Source of the DNA: Pseudofrankia coriaricola
GTDB taxonomy: Bacteria; Actinomycetota; Actinomycetes; Frankiales; Frankiaceae
Assembly: GCF_001854805.1 (NCBI RefSeq)
Contig: NZ_MBLO01000034.1
Location: 1-51,360, forward strand
Direction of reading: 5' to 3'
DNA length: 51,360 nt
Shown: positions 15,835 through 25,002 of the stretch, in pieces
Layout of the letters: the number at the start of each line of letters is the position of its first letter
How positions within the stretch are numbered: the stretch's first letter is position 1
Notes under the pieces: generated by a model
The model's database searches: none
Told to the model about the DNA's origin: nothing
Seen by the model: the letters and a program-made list of their open reading frames with translations, nothing else
Translations under genes and position numbers: made by a program

Positions 15835-16950
15835 TCAGCGTGCGGTGAGCGCGTCGACGGCGGCGCGCTGCTCGGCGACCAAGGCCTCCTTCCGGTCCTC
15901 GTCGAGGAACGAGTGGCGGACAGCGGCCGTGGCGAGCCCGGCGACAGCCGCGCGGGACAGGCCCAGATCGCGCAGCGCATGCAGGTACTCCTCGCGCAGG
16001 GTCGTGCCGAACATCGGCGGGTCGTCGCTGTTCAGCGTGACCGACAGCCCCTCGGCGATCAGCCTGGGCAGCGGGTGGCTCGGGTAGTCCGCGACGACGC
16101 CGGTGCACAGGTTGGACGTCGGCGAGACGTCGAGCGGGATGCCGTCCGCGCGCAGCCGCGCGAGCAGCGCGGGGTCCTCCAGCGAGCGGATGCCGTGGCC
16201 GATCCGGTCGGCGCCCAGGTACTCGACGCTGTCCCAGATCGTGCGGGCACCGGTCGTCTCGCCGGCGTGCGGGATGCTGCGCAGGCCGGCCGCCCGCGCC
16301 GCCGCGAACGCCTCGGCGAACTGCGGCCGGGGAACGCCCGCCTCGGCGCCGCCGACGCCGAGGCCGACGACGCTGTCACCGCCGTGGGCGATCGCGTACC
16401 CGACGGTGAGGTCGGCGACCTCGAGGATGTCGACGTCGGGCAGCCCGCCGGGGATGTCGGCCATCCAGCGGATCTCGATGCCGGTCGCCGCCCGCGCCTC
16501 GGCCCGGCCGCGGTTGATGCCGGCGAACACGTCCTCGATCGGGACGTCGCGCATCGTGTGGATGTACGGGGTGAAGTAGATCTCCGCGTAGCGGACGTTC
16601 TGCGCGGCGAGGCCGAGGGCGGTCTCGCGGGCGAGCAGCGCGAAGTCGTCCTCGTCGCGCAGCACCCGCACCGCCGTCCGGTAGACGCGCAGGAAGTGGC
16701 TGAAGTCCTTGAAGGCGTACCACTCGCGCAGCGCCTCTTCGGATGTCGGGATGTCGTCGACCTGGTGACGGCGGGCGAGTGCGAGCACCGTGCCGGGCAG
16801 CATCGAACCCTCGAGGTGGACGTGCAACTCGACCTTGGGCAGCGCGTCGACGAACTCCTCGTTGCTGACGGCGCTGCCAGCCGCGGCGTTGTTTCTGATC
16901 GCCCTGTCCCTGATCGTGCTGCTGTCGGCGACGTCCGGGTGCGACACCAT
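15835..16950 (-). CDS. add: Adenosine deaminase
   Basis: A 371-residue zinc hydrolase converting adenosine to inosine in purine salvage. Metal ligands lie in HVHLEG (His43, His45), the catalytic Glu in HAGET, and metal/active-site residues in GHGIRSLEDP and NSDDPPMFGT. Other family blocks are KVELHVHLEG, YAEIYFTPYIH and SNLCTGVV. The ATG at 16950 has GGAGAG about six bases upstream, and the next upstream frame to 17112 is not family-like. Cytosolic. The DPRs suggest the adenosine-deaminase-like clade close to aminodeoxyfutalosine deaminases, so substrate (adenosine versus a related nucleoside) is less certain than the fold. Confidence 0.88.
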   Translation of the reverse strand: MVSHPDVADSSTIRDRAIRNNAAAGSAVSNEEFVDALPKVELHVHLEGSMLPGTVLALARRHQVDDIPTSEEALREWYAFKDFSHFLRVYRTAVRVLRDEDDFALLARETALGLAAQNVRYAEIYFTPYIHTMRDVPIEDVFAGINRGRAEARAATGIEIRWMADIPGGLPDVDILEVADLTVGYAIAHGGDSVVGLGVGGAEAGVPRPQFAEAFAAARAAGLRSIPHAGETTGARTIWDSVEYLGADRIGHGIRSLEDPALLARLRADGIPLDVSPTSNLCTGVVADYPSHPLPRLIAEGLSVTLNSDDPPMFGTTLREEYLHALRDLGLSRAAVAGLATAAVRHSFLDEDRKEALVAEQRAAVDALTAR

Positions 16951-17131
16951 CAACAACTCTCCGGGGTCTCGGCCGCGCACGGCGCGGCATCGCGGGAAGC
17001 CAGCCTCGCCGACGCCGCCGCCAGGATGGCGGCGAGCGGGCTGCGTCCGTCCTGGTGACGGGTGCCGAAGCTGGCGATTCGGACGATCCGCCGCGCGGCT
17101 GGCTCCCGTCAAACAGCCTGACAGAAAGCCG

Positions 17132-18034
17132 TCAGGCCGCCGGGGGCGTCGTCTGCTCAGTCGGCGCCGCCGCGGTGCTCTCGGCGCCCGCCGGCGCCTG
17201 TTCCGCCGGCACCTGCTTCGCCGCCACCTGTACCGGCGACGCCCGCTCCGGTGACGCCTGGTCGGGCAGCGGGTGAGCCGTGGACGCCGCGGGAGCTGGG
17301 TCGTCAGGGCGGGTGGACGCGGCGTCCTGTGGGCGCGGCGGCGCGGAACCGCCCAGGTGGGCCGGCTGCCACCAGTCGGGCTCGCCGGGCGCGGGCGGCG
17401 GGTAGCGGTGCTGGTCCTCGTCGAGCAGCTTGCTCATCGCGTCGAACAGCAGGGCTGTGCCTGCCGCCGGGTCCGCCAGCTCCGCCGGCGGGATCGGGGC
17501 GCCGACCGTGAGCGAGACCGGGGTGTGCCGGGCCTTACGCAGATTGCGCGGCTGGCCCTTGGTCATGATCCGCTGGCTGCCCCAGATGACCAGCGGGATC
17601 ACCGGCACGTCGGCTTCCCTGGCCATCCGCGCCGCGCCGGACTTGAACGGCGCCAGGCAGTAGTGCGGGTGGATCGTCGCCTCGGGGAACACGCCGACCA
17701 GCTCGCCGGCGCGCAGCGCCTCGATCGCCACCTTCAGTGACCCGGCACCGGCGGCCCGGTCGACCGGGATGTGGTGCATGCCGCGCATCAGCGGGCCGGT
17801 CACCTTGCTCTCGAAGGTCGGCTTCTTCGCCATGAACCGGACCATGCGCTTGCGCTCGCGCCAGAACGGCACGCCGGCGAGCGCGAAGTCCAGGTAGGAG
17901 ATGTGGTTGATGAGCACCACAGCGCCGCCGGTCGCCGGGATGTTCTCCCGGCCGCGCACGTCGAGCTTCAGGTCGAGAGCCCGGAACAGCCCGAGCGCGA
18001 CGCTGATGACCGGCCGGTACACGTACTCCGCCAC
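17132..18034 (-). CDS. 1-acyl-sn-glycerol-3-phosphate acyltransferase (PlsC family)
   Basis: The 300-residue protein carries the PlsC domain (about 25-215): NHISYLDFAL (HX4D motif), FEATIHPH-type block III read as VFPEATIHPHYCLAPFKSG, and VPVIPLVIWGSQ. It transfers an acyl group to lysophosphatidic acid or a related acceptor at the membrane. The C-terminal 90 residues are Pro/Ala-rich and disordered. The GTG at 18034 has GGAGG five bases upstream. Divergent from the M50-like gene and 180 bp downstream of add on the same strand; not clearly an operon. Confidence 0.82.
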   Translation of the reverse strand: MAEYVYRPVISVALGLFRALDLKLDVRGRENIPATGGAVVLINHISYLDFALAGVPFWRERKRMVRFMAKKPTFESKVTGPLMRGMHHIPVDRAAGAGSLKVAIEALRAGELVGVFPEATIHPHYCLAPFKSGAARMAREADVPVIPLVIWGSQRIMTKGQPRNLRKARHTPVSLTVGAPIPPAELADPAAGTALLFDAMSKLLDEDQHRYPPPAPGEPDWWQPAHLGGSAPPRPQDAASTRPDDPAPAASTAHPLPDQASPERASPVQVAAKQVPAEQAPAGAESTAAAPTEQTTPPAA

Positions 18035-18409
18035 CTGTGCCTCCGTCCTGTCCAGCCGTCCGCCCAGAGTGCGCCGGCTCGCCCAGCGCCTGCCGGCCGG
18101 GTATGGCTTCGGCGACCTTCCGAGGTCAGGCCGCAGGTCGGGGTGGCCACGCGCCCGCTTCGGCGTGGGCCGCCGCGGCCGCCGCCGGCCGGCCAACATT
18201 ACCGCCACCGGCGGACACTTCCGGCCCATGCCGGCCGGGTGGCGACGGCCGGGGTGCACCTTCTCCTCGGAAACCGGTATGAACGGGCCGTAGGGGAATG
18301 CGGCCGACGACCGCGTGGTCACCGCGATGGCCCGTCATCGGGACGGGCCCGCCGTGGTGGCGCCGCCGCGCCGTCGCCGGCCACGAGGCTCCCCACCGAG
18401 GAGACGGCC
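18035..18409. other. Divergent promoter region, 375 bp
   Basis: Lies between the acyltransferase (minus) and M50-like (plus) genes. In-frame extensions of both genes are open here but lack family residues. No clear promoter boxes, operators or RNA structures were found. Confidence 0.35.
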
Positions 18410-19111
18410 CTGTCTGACCTGCTGCACCGCGCGCTCGTCGTCCAGCCGGCGCCGAGCCGCGCGGTACTCGCCGCCGCCGGCCTGCTCGCGCTGCTGGCCG
18501 TCGCCAGCAACCGTTCCTGGCCCGTCGCCCGGCACGTCATCACGATCGTCCATGAGGCCGGGCACGCCCTCGTCGCGCTGTGCGCCGGGCGCCGCCTCGC
18601 CGGGATCCGGCTGCACTCGGACACCTCCGGAGTGACGATCTCCTCGGGCCGGCCCCATGGACCCGGGGTGGTCTGCACGGTCGCCGCCGGCTACCCGGCG
18701 CCGGCGCTGCTCGGCCTCGGCGCGGCGGCGCTGGTGTCGACCGGGCGCACCGCGCTGCTGCTGCAGCTGTTCGTCGTGCTGCTGGTCGGCGTACTGGTCG
18801 TGATCCGCAACGGGTTCGGCCTGCTGTCGGTGGTGGTGAGCATCCTGATCGTGCTCGCCGTCTCGGTCGTCGCCCCGGACGCGTTGCGCGGCGGTTTCGC
18901 CGCCTGTGTGACCTGGTTCCTGCTGATCGGCGGCGTGCGGCCCGTGTACGAGGTGTCGCGGTCCCGCCGCCGGCAGCGGGGCGGCGGCTCCGACCCCGAC
19001 CAGCTCGCCCGCCTCACAGGCTTGCCGGCCGGCCTGTGGGTCGCCGTCTTCGCCGTGTCCAGCCTCGCCTGCCTGGCCGGTGGCACCGCGCTGCTCGCCG
19101 GTGTCTGGTAG
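18410..19111 (+). CDS. M50B-like membrane zinc protease
   Basis: The 233-residue membrane protein has the zinc-protease motif HEAGH (residues 48-52) inside VITIVHEAGHALVALCAG, followed by several membrane segments and VIRNGFGLLSVVV. This fits the actinobacterial M50B-like family of putative intramembrane proteases; the distal NPDG-type motif is weak (IRNGFG/DPDQ), so activity is uncertain. No ATG or GTG fits the N-terminus; CTG at 18410, six bases after GAGGAG, is the best start. It lies 45 bp before the HMCES-type gene on the same strand. Confidence 0.65.
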   Translation: MSDLLHRALVVQPAPSRAVLAAAGLLALLAVASNRSWPVARHVITIVHEAGHALVALCAGRRLAGIRLHSDTSGVTISSGRPHGPGVVCTVAAGYPAPALLGLGAAALVSTGRTALLLQLFVVLLVGVLVVIRNGFGLLSVVVSILIVLAVSVVAPDALRGGFAACVTWFLLIGGVRPVYEVSRSRRRQRGGGSDPDQLARLTGLPAGLWVAVFAVSSLACLAGGTALLAGVW

Positions 19112-19131
19112 CCGCGTGCGCTCCGAATCGT

Positions 19132-19148
19132 CGTAGGACGGTCCTACG
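19132..19148. promoter_or_regulatory. 17-bp perfect palindrome before the HMCES-type gene
   Basis: CGTAGGAC and GTCCTACG flank a single G, ending eight bases before the ATG at 19157. Possible operator controlling this gene, or a 5' hairpin affecting its ribosome site. It does not match the actinobacterial LexA box (TCGAAC-N4-GTTCGA). Confidence 0.5.
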
Positions 19149-19156
19149 CTGAACAC

Positions 19157-20059
19157 ATGTGCGGCCGGTATACCCAGACGCTAAGTGCGGACGACCTCGC
19201 CGACGCGATGTCGGCCCGTGACGACACCGGCGGCGAGGTGCGTGAGCGCTATAACGTCGCCCCGACCACCACCCAGCCGATCGTGACGGCTGAGCGCCCG
19301 AAGCCATCCCCCGGGGACTCCGCAGGCGGCGCCGACGGCGCCGACGGCTCCTCTGAGACCCCTGTCGCGAGCGGCCGCGTGCTGCGGCTGGCCCGGTGGG
19401 GGCTGGTGCCGTCCTGGGCGAAGGACGTCTCCATCGGCTCGCGGATGATCAACGCGCGGTCGGAGACGATCGCCGAGAAGCCGGTGTTCCGTAAGCCGTT
19501 CGCCGCGCGGCGCTGCCTCGTCCCCGTGACCGGCTTCTACGAGTGGCACCGGCCCGAGAGGAAGAAGCGCGGCCAGCCGTACTACATCCACCGCGGCCAG
19601 CACCCGGGCATCGGCCCGGCCGGTCCGCTGCTCGCCTTCGCCGGCCTGTACGAGGTGTGGCGCGGTGGCGACGAGCCACTGACCACCTACACGATCCTCA
19701 CCACCGGCCCGGCCGTCGGCCTGGAGTTCCTGCACGACCGCTCGCCGGTCGTCCTGCCGGCCGCCGCCTGGGACCGCTGGCTCGACCCGGGCTACGCCGA
19801 CACCGACGCCCTGCGCGCGTTGCTCGTCCCGGCGCCGGCGGGTGTGTTCGAGACCCACCCTGTCGACGCCGCCGTCGGCGACGTCCACAACCAGGGCCCC
19901 ACCCTGGTCGAACGCATAGAACTCCCGCCGGGCGCCCCCGACCCCCAGGCGACTGCCCCCGCCCCGGTGGCGGGCGAGCCCATCGACCTCTTCACCGCCC
20001 CCGACCCCGCATCCCCGACGACGGCCGAGGCCCCTGTCGATCTGTCCGGCCACGTCTGA
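19157..20059 (+). CDS. SOS response-associated peptidase, HMCES/YedK family
   Basis: A 300-residue HMCES protein that forms a stable thiazolidine crosslink with abasic sites in single-stranded DNA and so shields them from mutagenic repair. All key residues are present: Cys2 exposed after Met removal (MCGRYTQ), Asn33 (YNVAP), Glu129 (GFYEW) and His193 (LEFLHDRSP). The start is fixed by Cys2. An insertion at about 47-72 (Gly/Ala/Asp-rich) and a Pro-rich tail (about 270-300) are additions to the usual core. It is preceded by the palindrome at 19132-19148 and may be co-transcribed with the M50-like gene. Confidence 0.92.
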   Translation: MCGRYTQTLSADDLADAMSARDDTGGEVRERYNVAPTTTQPIVTAERPKPSPGDSAGGADGADGSSETPVASGRVLRLARWGLVPSWAKDVSIGSRMINARSETIAEKPVFRKPFAARRCLVPVTGFYEWHRPERKKRGQPYYIHRGQHPGIGPAGPLLAFAGLYEVWRGGDEPLTTYTILTTGPAVGLEFLHDRSPVVLPAAAWDRWLDPGYADTDALRALLVPAPAGVFETHPVDAAVGDVHNQGPTLVERIELPPGAPDPQATAPAPVAGEPIDLFTAPDPASPTTAEAPVDLSGHV

Positions 20060-20110
20060 AACGGCCGGCATCGGCCTGGAGCGTGCTGGGCACGTCCCCG
20101 CGGCCGCTCC

Positions 20111-20165
20111 CATGGCTTGGTGGGCTCGTCCGCGTCGCAGAGCGGAGGGAGCCCACCAGGCCATG
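20111..20165. terminator. Bidirectional hairpin terminator
   Basis: Stem of 17 pairs with one G-T (20111-20127 with 20149-20165; CATGGC...GGGCTC against GAGCCC...GCCATG), with a further TCCGC/GCGGA inner stem. It lies between the convergent HMCES-type and YceI genes and could end both transcripts. Confidence 0.7.
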
Positions 20166-20236
20166 AGCTAGCGGCGGAGCGGCGTCGCCGGCGCGCGGTA
20201 TGCGAACCAGCGACGGGTCGTGGGCGGCCGGGCGGG

Positions 20237-20803
20237 TCAGGCCTGCTTGATGGCGGAGATGTCGAGCTGGATCTTGACCTTGTCGCTGACGAGGACGCCA
20301 CCGGTCTCCAGGACGGCGTTCCAGGTCAGGCCGAAGTCCTTGCGGCTGATGGTGGTGGCGCCGGTGAAGCCGGTGCGGGTGTTGCCGAACGGGTCCAGCG
20401 AGCTGCCCTCGAACTCCATCGCCAGCTGGACCGGCTTGGTGACGCCCTTGATGGTCAGGTCGCCGGTCATCGTGTACTCGTCGCCGTCCTGGCTGACACC
20501 GGTGCTGACGAAGGTGAGCGTCGGGAAGCTCTCGACGTCGAGGAAGTCAGCCGAGCGGACGTGGCCGTCACGGTCCGCGACGCCGGTGTCGAAGCTGGCC
20601 GCCTGGATCGTCACGTTGGCCGCGGACTTGGCCGGGGCGGAGCCGTCCAGCTCGAGGGTGCCCTCGAACTGGTTGAAGTAGCCACGTACGGTCGTGACCA
20701 TCGCGTGCTTGGCCGAGAAGCCGATGCGCGAGTGCGCGGCGTCGACGGTCCAGGTGCCGGTCAGCGCGGACAGGTCGGTCGTGGTGACGGTGGCTTCGGA
20801 CAT
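20237..20803 (-). CDS. YceI family lipid/polyisoprenoid-binding protein
   Basis: The 188-residue protein is a complete YceI lipocalin-like barrel: GTWTVDAAHSRIGFSAKHAM at the start, VRSADFLDVESFPTLTF in the middle, TGDLTIKGVTKPVQL, and KDFGLTWN followed by LVSDKVKIQLDISA at the end. YceI proteins bind long polyisoprenoids in a hydrophobic cavity. There is no signal peptide, so this copy is probably cytosolic. ATG 20803 has AGGAGG with good spacing. The promoter region contains a GTTGC/GCAAC palindrome. Confidence 0.9.
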   Translation of the reverse strand: MSEATVTTTDLSALTGTWTVDAAHSRIGFSAKHAMVTTVRGYFNQFEGTLELDGSAPAKSAANVTIQAASFDTGVADRDGHVRSADFLDVESFPTLTFVSTGVSQDGDEYTMTGDLTIKGVTKPVQLAMEFEGSSLDPFGNTRTGFTGATTISRKDFGLTWNAVLETGGVLVSDKVKIQLDISAIKQA

Positions 20804-20882
20804 CTGGGTCCTCCTGGTAACGCGGATCTCCACCGCCGCCGGTGGCGGTGGACGTCTCGACCGGTGCTGGGTATCACCGATC

Positions 20883-20896
20883 GTTGCCCGAGCAAC
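20883..20896. promoter_or_regulatory. Operator-like palindrome upstream of the YceI gene
   Basis: GTTGCCCGAGCAAC (5-bp arms, 4-bp spacer) adjoins TATATA on the plus strand, about 80 bases upstream of the YceI start. It resembles the dyads bound by MarR-type regulators. No regulator gene is adjacent. Confidence 0.35.
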
Positions 20897-21084
20897 TATA
20901 TAGAGCGACGCGCGTATTCCCACCGCCGCTCCACGCCCGGATGGTGTGCCGCTCGTCCCAGCCGTCCTCACCATGCTGGCAGGGCCCCGGCCTGGATCGG
21001 GCAGGGCTGTGGACGGGCGGTCGCTGTCCACAGCGGCTCGCTGACCGGCCCGCGGCGGCGTCGCGCCGGCCTACGGTCCGGCCC

Positions 21085-22386
21085 ATGACCGATCAGCATC
21101 TCGACCGCCCTGACCGCGCCGGTCGCGCCGCCGCGACCGACCCCAGGCGCGGTCTGATCGACACCTCCGCCGACCGGACGTCGCCCGGTCGCGCCCACCT
21201 GCCAGACCTCTCCGAGCTTTCCCTCGCCGCCCTCCCGGCCCGCCCCGGCCCGCTCCTAGCCGGCCCCGGAGAGGATGAGGAATCGGCGGCGTGGGCCGCG
21301 CCTGACCCGGGCTTCCTGCCCGGCGAAGGCGCTCCACCCGGCCGGGACCCGGCGGATCGGGGTGGGGGTCCGGCGGGCTGGGCTGCCTCCGAGCGGGTGG
21401 TCCCCCCGGATGTCGCCGCCCTGCTCGGCCTGCGTTCGGTGGACTCAGGACTCGGCGCGGCGCGGCGCGAGTCCCACCCGGCGGACGATCATGACTGGGA
21501 GGGCGACGGCCCGGCGAGTGCGCGACCGTGGGAGGACGGCGGGGCGCCGCTCGGCGGGCCCGACGACGCGTACCTGAGCACGCTGGACCGCGGCGTCCCG
21601 TTCGAGCGGGAGCCCGAGCCCGAGCCGCCGGGCCGCCGGCGGGGGCGTGAGCTCGGTGCCAAGCTGCCGGCGGTGCTGCGGGGCGCCGTGTTCGACCCGG
21701 CGGCCCGCGGCGCGATGGTGCTCGCGCTCGTCGCCCTGGTGGCCGCGGCCGTCGCCGCATTCTTCGCCTGGCATGGCCGGCCGGTCCGGATCGACACCGC
21801 TGCCGGCGGGGGGACGGCGCGCCCGACGGCCGGGACGGGCGCTCTCCCCGGCGGCGCCACGTGGGCCGGCACGGCGTCCGCCGCGGCGAGCGCGTCCGGC
21901 GGGGCGAGCCAGAGCCCCACCCCGGCCGCCGAGGTGGTCGTCGACGTCGCCGGCCTGGTGCGCGAGCCCGGGGTGGTACGCCTGCCGGCCGGGGCACGGG
22001 TCATCGACGCGATCGAACGGGCCGGAGGAGTGCTGCCGGGTACCGACACCACCGGTCTCGCGCTCGCCCGCCAGCTCGTCGACGGCGAGCAGATCCTCGT
22101 CGACGGCAAACCGGGCCGCGCGCCCGCGGGGCCGACGGCTGAGGCGGGGACTGGCGGCGCCGGTGGCGGGCCAGGCGGGGGATCGGGAAAGGCGGGGCCC
22201 ATCCACCTGAACACGGCGACGGTCGAGCAGCTGGACACGCTGCCCGGCATCGGCCCGGTGCTCGCCGAGCGGATCGTGCGGTACCGGGAGGAGAACGGTC
22301 CATTCGCCTCGCCGGACCAGCTCGCCGAGGTCCCCGGTGTCGGGGACCAGCGCCTGGCCGAACTGCTCCCGCTGATCGCGCTGTGA
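21085..22386 (+). CDS. comEA: ComEA-like competence DNA-binding protein
   Basis: A 433-residue protein: a disordered Pro/Ala/Gly-rich cytoplasmic part (1-205), one membrane helix (about 211-232), an SLBB domain (about 290-350; VVVDVAGLVREPGVVRLPAG) and a C-terminal helix-hairpin-helix pair (about 372-433; HLNTATVEQLDTLPGIGPVL, VPGVGDQRLAELLPLI) that binds double-stranded DNA outside the membrane. It hands DNA to ComEC. The N-terminal extension is much longer than in Bacillus ComEA (about 205 residues in total). ATG 21085 fits; the frame extends upstream without support. Its stop overlaps the comEC GTG by four bases. Confidence 0.9.
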   Translation: MTDQHLDRPDRAGRAAATDPRRGLIDTSADRTSPGRAHLPDLSELSLAALPARPGPLLAGPGEDEESAAWAAPDPGFLPGEGAPPGRDPADRGGGPAGWAASERVVPPDVAALLGLRSVDSGLGAARRESHPADDHDWEGDGPASARPWEDGGAPLGGPDDAYLSTLDRGVPFEREPEPEPPGRRRGRELGAKLPAVLRGAVFDPAARGAMVLALVALVAAAVAAFFAWHGRPVRIDTAAGGGTARPTAGTGALPGGATWAGTASAAASASGGASQSPTPAAEVVVDVAGLVREPGVVRLPAGARVIDAIERAGGVLPGTDTTGLALARQLVDGEQILVDGKPGRAPAGPTAEAGTGGAGGGPGGGSGKAGPIHLNTATVEQLDTLPGIGPVLAERIVRYREENGPFASPDQLAEVPGVGDQRLAELLPLIAL

Positions 22387-24992
22387 GCGGGCGGCCCAAC
22401 CGGAAGCCGGCGGGCCAGGCGGTGGCATCGGATCACGGGGTGCCCGGCGGCGGACCCGCGGCGAGTGGCGATGGGCCCGTCGAGGCGGAGCGCCCGCCGC
22501 TGGATCTGCGGCTCGCGGTGCCGGCCGTGGCCGTGTGGGGCGGGGCGGCGCTCGCGGGGCGATGGGGGCCATCGGCCGCGGTCCTGATCGCGGCGGCGGT
22601 GGTCGGCGGGATCGCGCCGCTGGTCGGCGGGGCGCTGCTGGTCGCCGAGCGAGGCCGGTCTGGGGCGGGCCGCCGGGCGTGGCTGGCCGTGGCCGTGGCC
22701 GCGGTGGCGGGGCTCGCGGCGGGTGTGTTCGTGGCCGGGGCCGGCGGCCAGGACGGCCGGTCCGGAATGCTCGCCCAGCTGGCCGCCGCGCGGGCGACGG
22801 TCGGCGTCGAACTCGTCGTCACCGATGACCCGCGCCCCATCGGAGGCGGTCTCGCCGGCCCGGCCGGCGGTCCCGGCAATGTCGCCGTCCCCGCGCGGCT
22901 CGTCGAGCTGGCCACCAGCCAGCGCGCCGCCGGGACGCGCGTGGCGGCGTCCAGCGCCGCCCCGGCGCGCGCAACTGCTGGCGCCACGGCGAACACCGCC
23001 GCGAACGCCGCCGGTGCTGCCATCGGCACGGCGTCCGGCGGTCTGGTCGCGCGGCTGGACGTACCGGTCCTGGTCCTGGCACCGGGGGACGGCTGGTCGG
23101 GGCTGCTGCCGAGTACCAGGGTGGCTGTCGACGCGCGACTCGAGCCGCCGCGGCCGGGCGACCAGGTCGGCGCCGTTCTGTTCGTCCGCGGCCCGCCGAG
23201 ACCCGTGGCCGGGCCGGTCTGGTACCAGCGGGCCGCGGGCCGGCTGCGTGCCGACCTGCGCGCCGCCGCCGGTGTCCTGCCACAGCCCGCCCGCGGGCTC
23301 TTCCCCGGGCTGGTCGACGGCGACGTCAGCGGGCTGGATCCGGGCCTGCGCGCCGACTTCCGCGCCGCCGGGCTCACCCACCTCACCGCCGTCAGCGGCG
23401 GAAACGTGGTGATCCTCACCGGCGCGCTGCTGGCGGCCCTGCGGCGAACCCGCATCGGCGTGCGGTCCAGGGCGCTGTGGGCCGCCGCGACGATCGTCGG
23501 GTTCGTCGTCATCGCCCGGCCGTCCGCGAGCGTGCTGCGGGCCGGCGCGATGGGGCTGCTCGCGGCGGTGGCGACCGGCACCGGGCGTCGCGCCTCGGTG
23601 CTGCCCGCGCTGTCGGCCACGGTCGCCGTGCTGGTGCTGGCCTACCCGCGGCTCGCGCTCTCGGCCGGGTTCGCGCTGTCGGTGCTGGCCACCGCCGGCA
23701 TCGTCATCGTCGCGCCCGGCTGGCGTGACCGGCTCGCCCGGCGGCTGCCACCCCGACTGCACTGGCTCGCGGACGGCGCCGCGGTGGCGGCGGCGGCACA
23801 GCTGGCCTGCACGCCGGTGATCGCCTGGATCGGGGGCGGCGTCAGCCTGGTGGCGATCCCGGCGAACGTCGCGGCGGCGGTCGCGGTCGCCCCGGTCACC
23901 GTGCTCGGCGTCGTCGCGCTGGCCGTGGGGCCCGTCAGCGGCGGGCTCGCCCGGCTGGCCGCCTGGCTCGCGGGCTGGCCGTGTCGGTGGCTCGTCCTGG
24001 TCGCGCGGACGGCGGCGGACGTGCCCGGCGCGACCGTGCGCTGGCCCGGCGGCCCGCTCGGAGCGCTCGCCGCGCTCGCGGCCCTGCCGGCGGCGCTCGC
24101 GACGCTGCGCCGGCCGCGAGGGCGGCGGGTGTGCGCCGCCGCGGCGGCCGGGCTGCTGCTCGCCCGGTGCGTCCTGGTCGGCCGGCTCGCCGGCTGGCCA
24201 CCGCCCGGCTGGCTGCTCGTCGCCTGCGACGTCGGCCAGGGAGACGCCCTCGTGCTCGCCGCCGGGCCGGGCGCCGGCGTGTTGATCGACGCCGGGCCGG
24301 ACCCGGGCGCACTCACCGCCTGCCTCGACGACCTGGGGATCCGCCGGCTGCCCGTCGTGTTGCTCACCCACCTGCACGCCGACCATGTCGACGGGCTCTC
24401 GTCCGTGCTCGGGCACCTGCCGGTCGGCGAGGTCCTCGTCGGGCCGTTACACGAGCCGGCCGATCGGTGGGCGGCGCTGCGGGCCGAGGCGGAGGCAGCC
24501 GGCGTACCGCTCGTCGAGGTCGGCGCCGGGGCCAGTCGCGCGGTAGGGCCGGTCACCGTCCAGGTGATCGGGCCGGTGCGTCCCCTGCGCGGCACCGACA
24601 GCGACCCGAACAACAACTCCCTGGTCGCCGTCGCCCGCGCCGGCGGGCTGACGATCCTGCTCGCCGGCGACGCGGAACACGCGGAGCAGCGCCAGCTGCT
24701 GACCGCCGGGGCGGTCGCCGCCGCCGCGCCCCGCATCGACGTCCTCAAGGTCGCCCACCACGGCTCCGCCAGCCAGGAAGCCGGCCTGCTCGGCGCCTCC
24801 GGCGCCCGGACCGCGCTGATCAGCGTCGGCGCAGGCAACCAGTACGGCCATCCGGCGCCCGTCACCCTCGCCGCGCTGACCGCCGCCGGGATCCCCTACG
24901 CCCGCACCGACACGGATGGTGCCACCGCCGTCGTCGCCGCCCCCGCCGGCGTCCCCGCCCTGGTCGCCCGCCGCCAGCACCGTGACGCCTGA
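22383..24992 (+). CDS. comEC: ComEC/Rec2 DNA-uptake channel protein
   Basis: An 869-residue membrane protein. The N-terminal part has helices and an extracytoplasmic region; the competence domain (about 290-600) begins near GLVDGDVSGLDPGLRADFRA and HLTAVSGGNV. The C-terminal metallo-beta-lactamase-like domain (about 615-865) has HLHADHVDGL (HxHxDH), GDAEHAEQ and KVAHHGSASQ, so the putative nuclease that degrades the non-transported strand looks complete. It forms the inner-membrane channel for single-stranded DNA. The GTG start overlaps the comEA stop (GTGA), so the two are coupled. Confidence 0.92.
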   Translation: MSGRPNRKPAGQAVASDHGVPGGGPAASGDGPVEAERPPLDLRLAVPAVAVWGGAALAGRWGPSAAVLIAAAVVGGIAPLVGGALLVAERGRSGAGRRAWLAVAVAAVAGLAAGVFVAGAGGQDGRSGMLAQLAAARATVGVELVVTDDPRPIGGGLAGPAGGPGNVAVPARLVELATSQRAAGTRVAASSAAPARATAGATANTAANAAGAAIGTASGGLVARLDVPVLVLAPGDGWSGLLPSTRVAVDARLEPPRPGDQVGAVLFVRGPPRPVAGPVWYQRAAGRLRADLRAAAGVLPQPARGLFPGLVDGDVSGLDPGLRADFRAAGLTHLTAVSGGNVVILTGALLAALRRTRIGVRSRALWAAATIVGFVVIARPSASVLRAGAMGLLAAVATGTGRRASVLPALSATVAVLVLAYPRLALSAGFALSVLATAGIVIVAPGWRDRLARRLPPRLHWLADGAAVAAAAQLACTPVIAWIGGGVSLVAIPANVAAAVAVAPVTVLGVVALAVGPVSGGLARLAAWLAGWPCRWLVLVARTAADVPGATVRWPGGPLGALAALAALPAALATLRRPRGRRVCAAAAAGLLLARCVLVGRLAGWPPPGWLLVACDVGQGDALVLAAGPGAGVLIDAGPDPGALTACLDDLGIRRLPVVLLTHLHADHVDGLSSVLGHLPVGEVLVGPLHEPADRWAALRAEAEAAGVPLVEVGAGASRAVGPVTVQVIGPVRPLRGTDSDPNNNSLVAVARAGGLTILLAGDAEHAEQRQLLTAGAVAAAAPRIDVLKVAHHGSASQEAGLLGASGARTALISVGAGNQYGHPAPVTLAALTAAGIPYARTDTDGATAVVAAPAGVPALVARRQHRDA

Positions 24993-25002
24993 TCGCCTGA
25001 CC

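Noticed and set aside
15518-16108. 196-residue minus-strand frame overlapping the add 3' end
   Set aside because: Out-of-frame shadow of add; low complexity.
21489-24416. 975-residue open frame antisense to comEA/comEC
   Set aside because: Shadow of comEC; Arg/Pro/Gly-rich and unlike any protein family.
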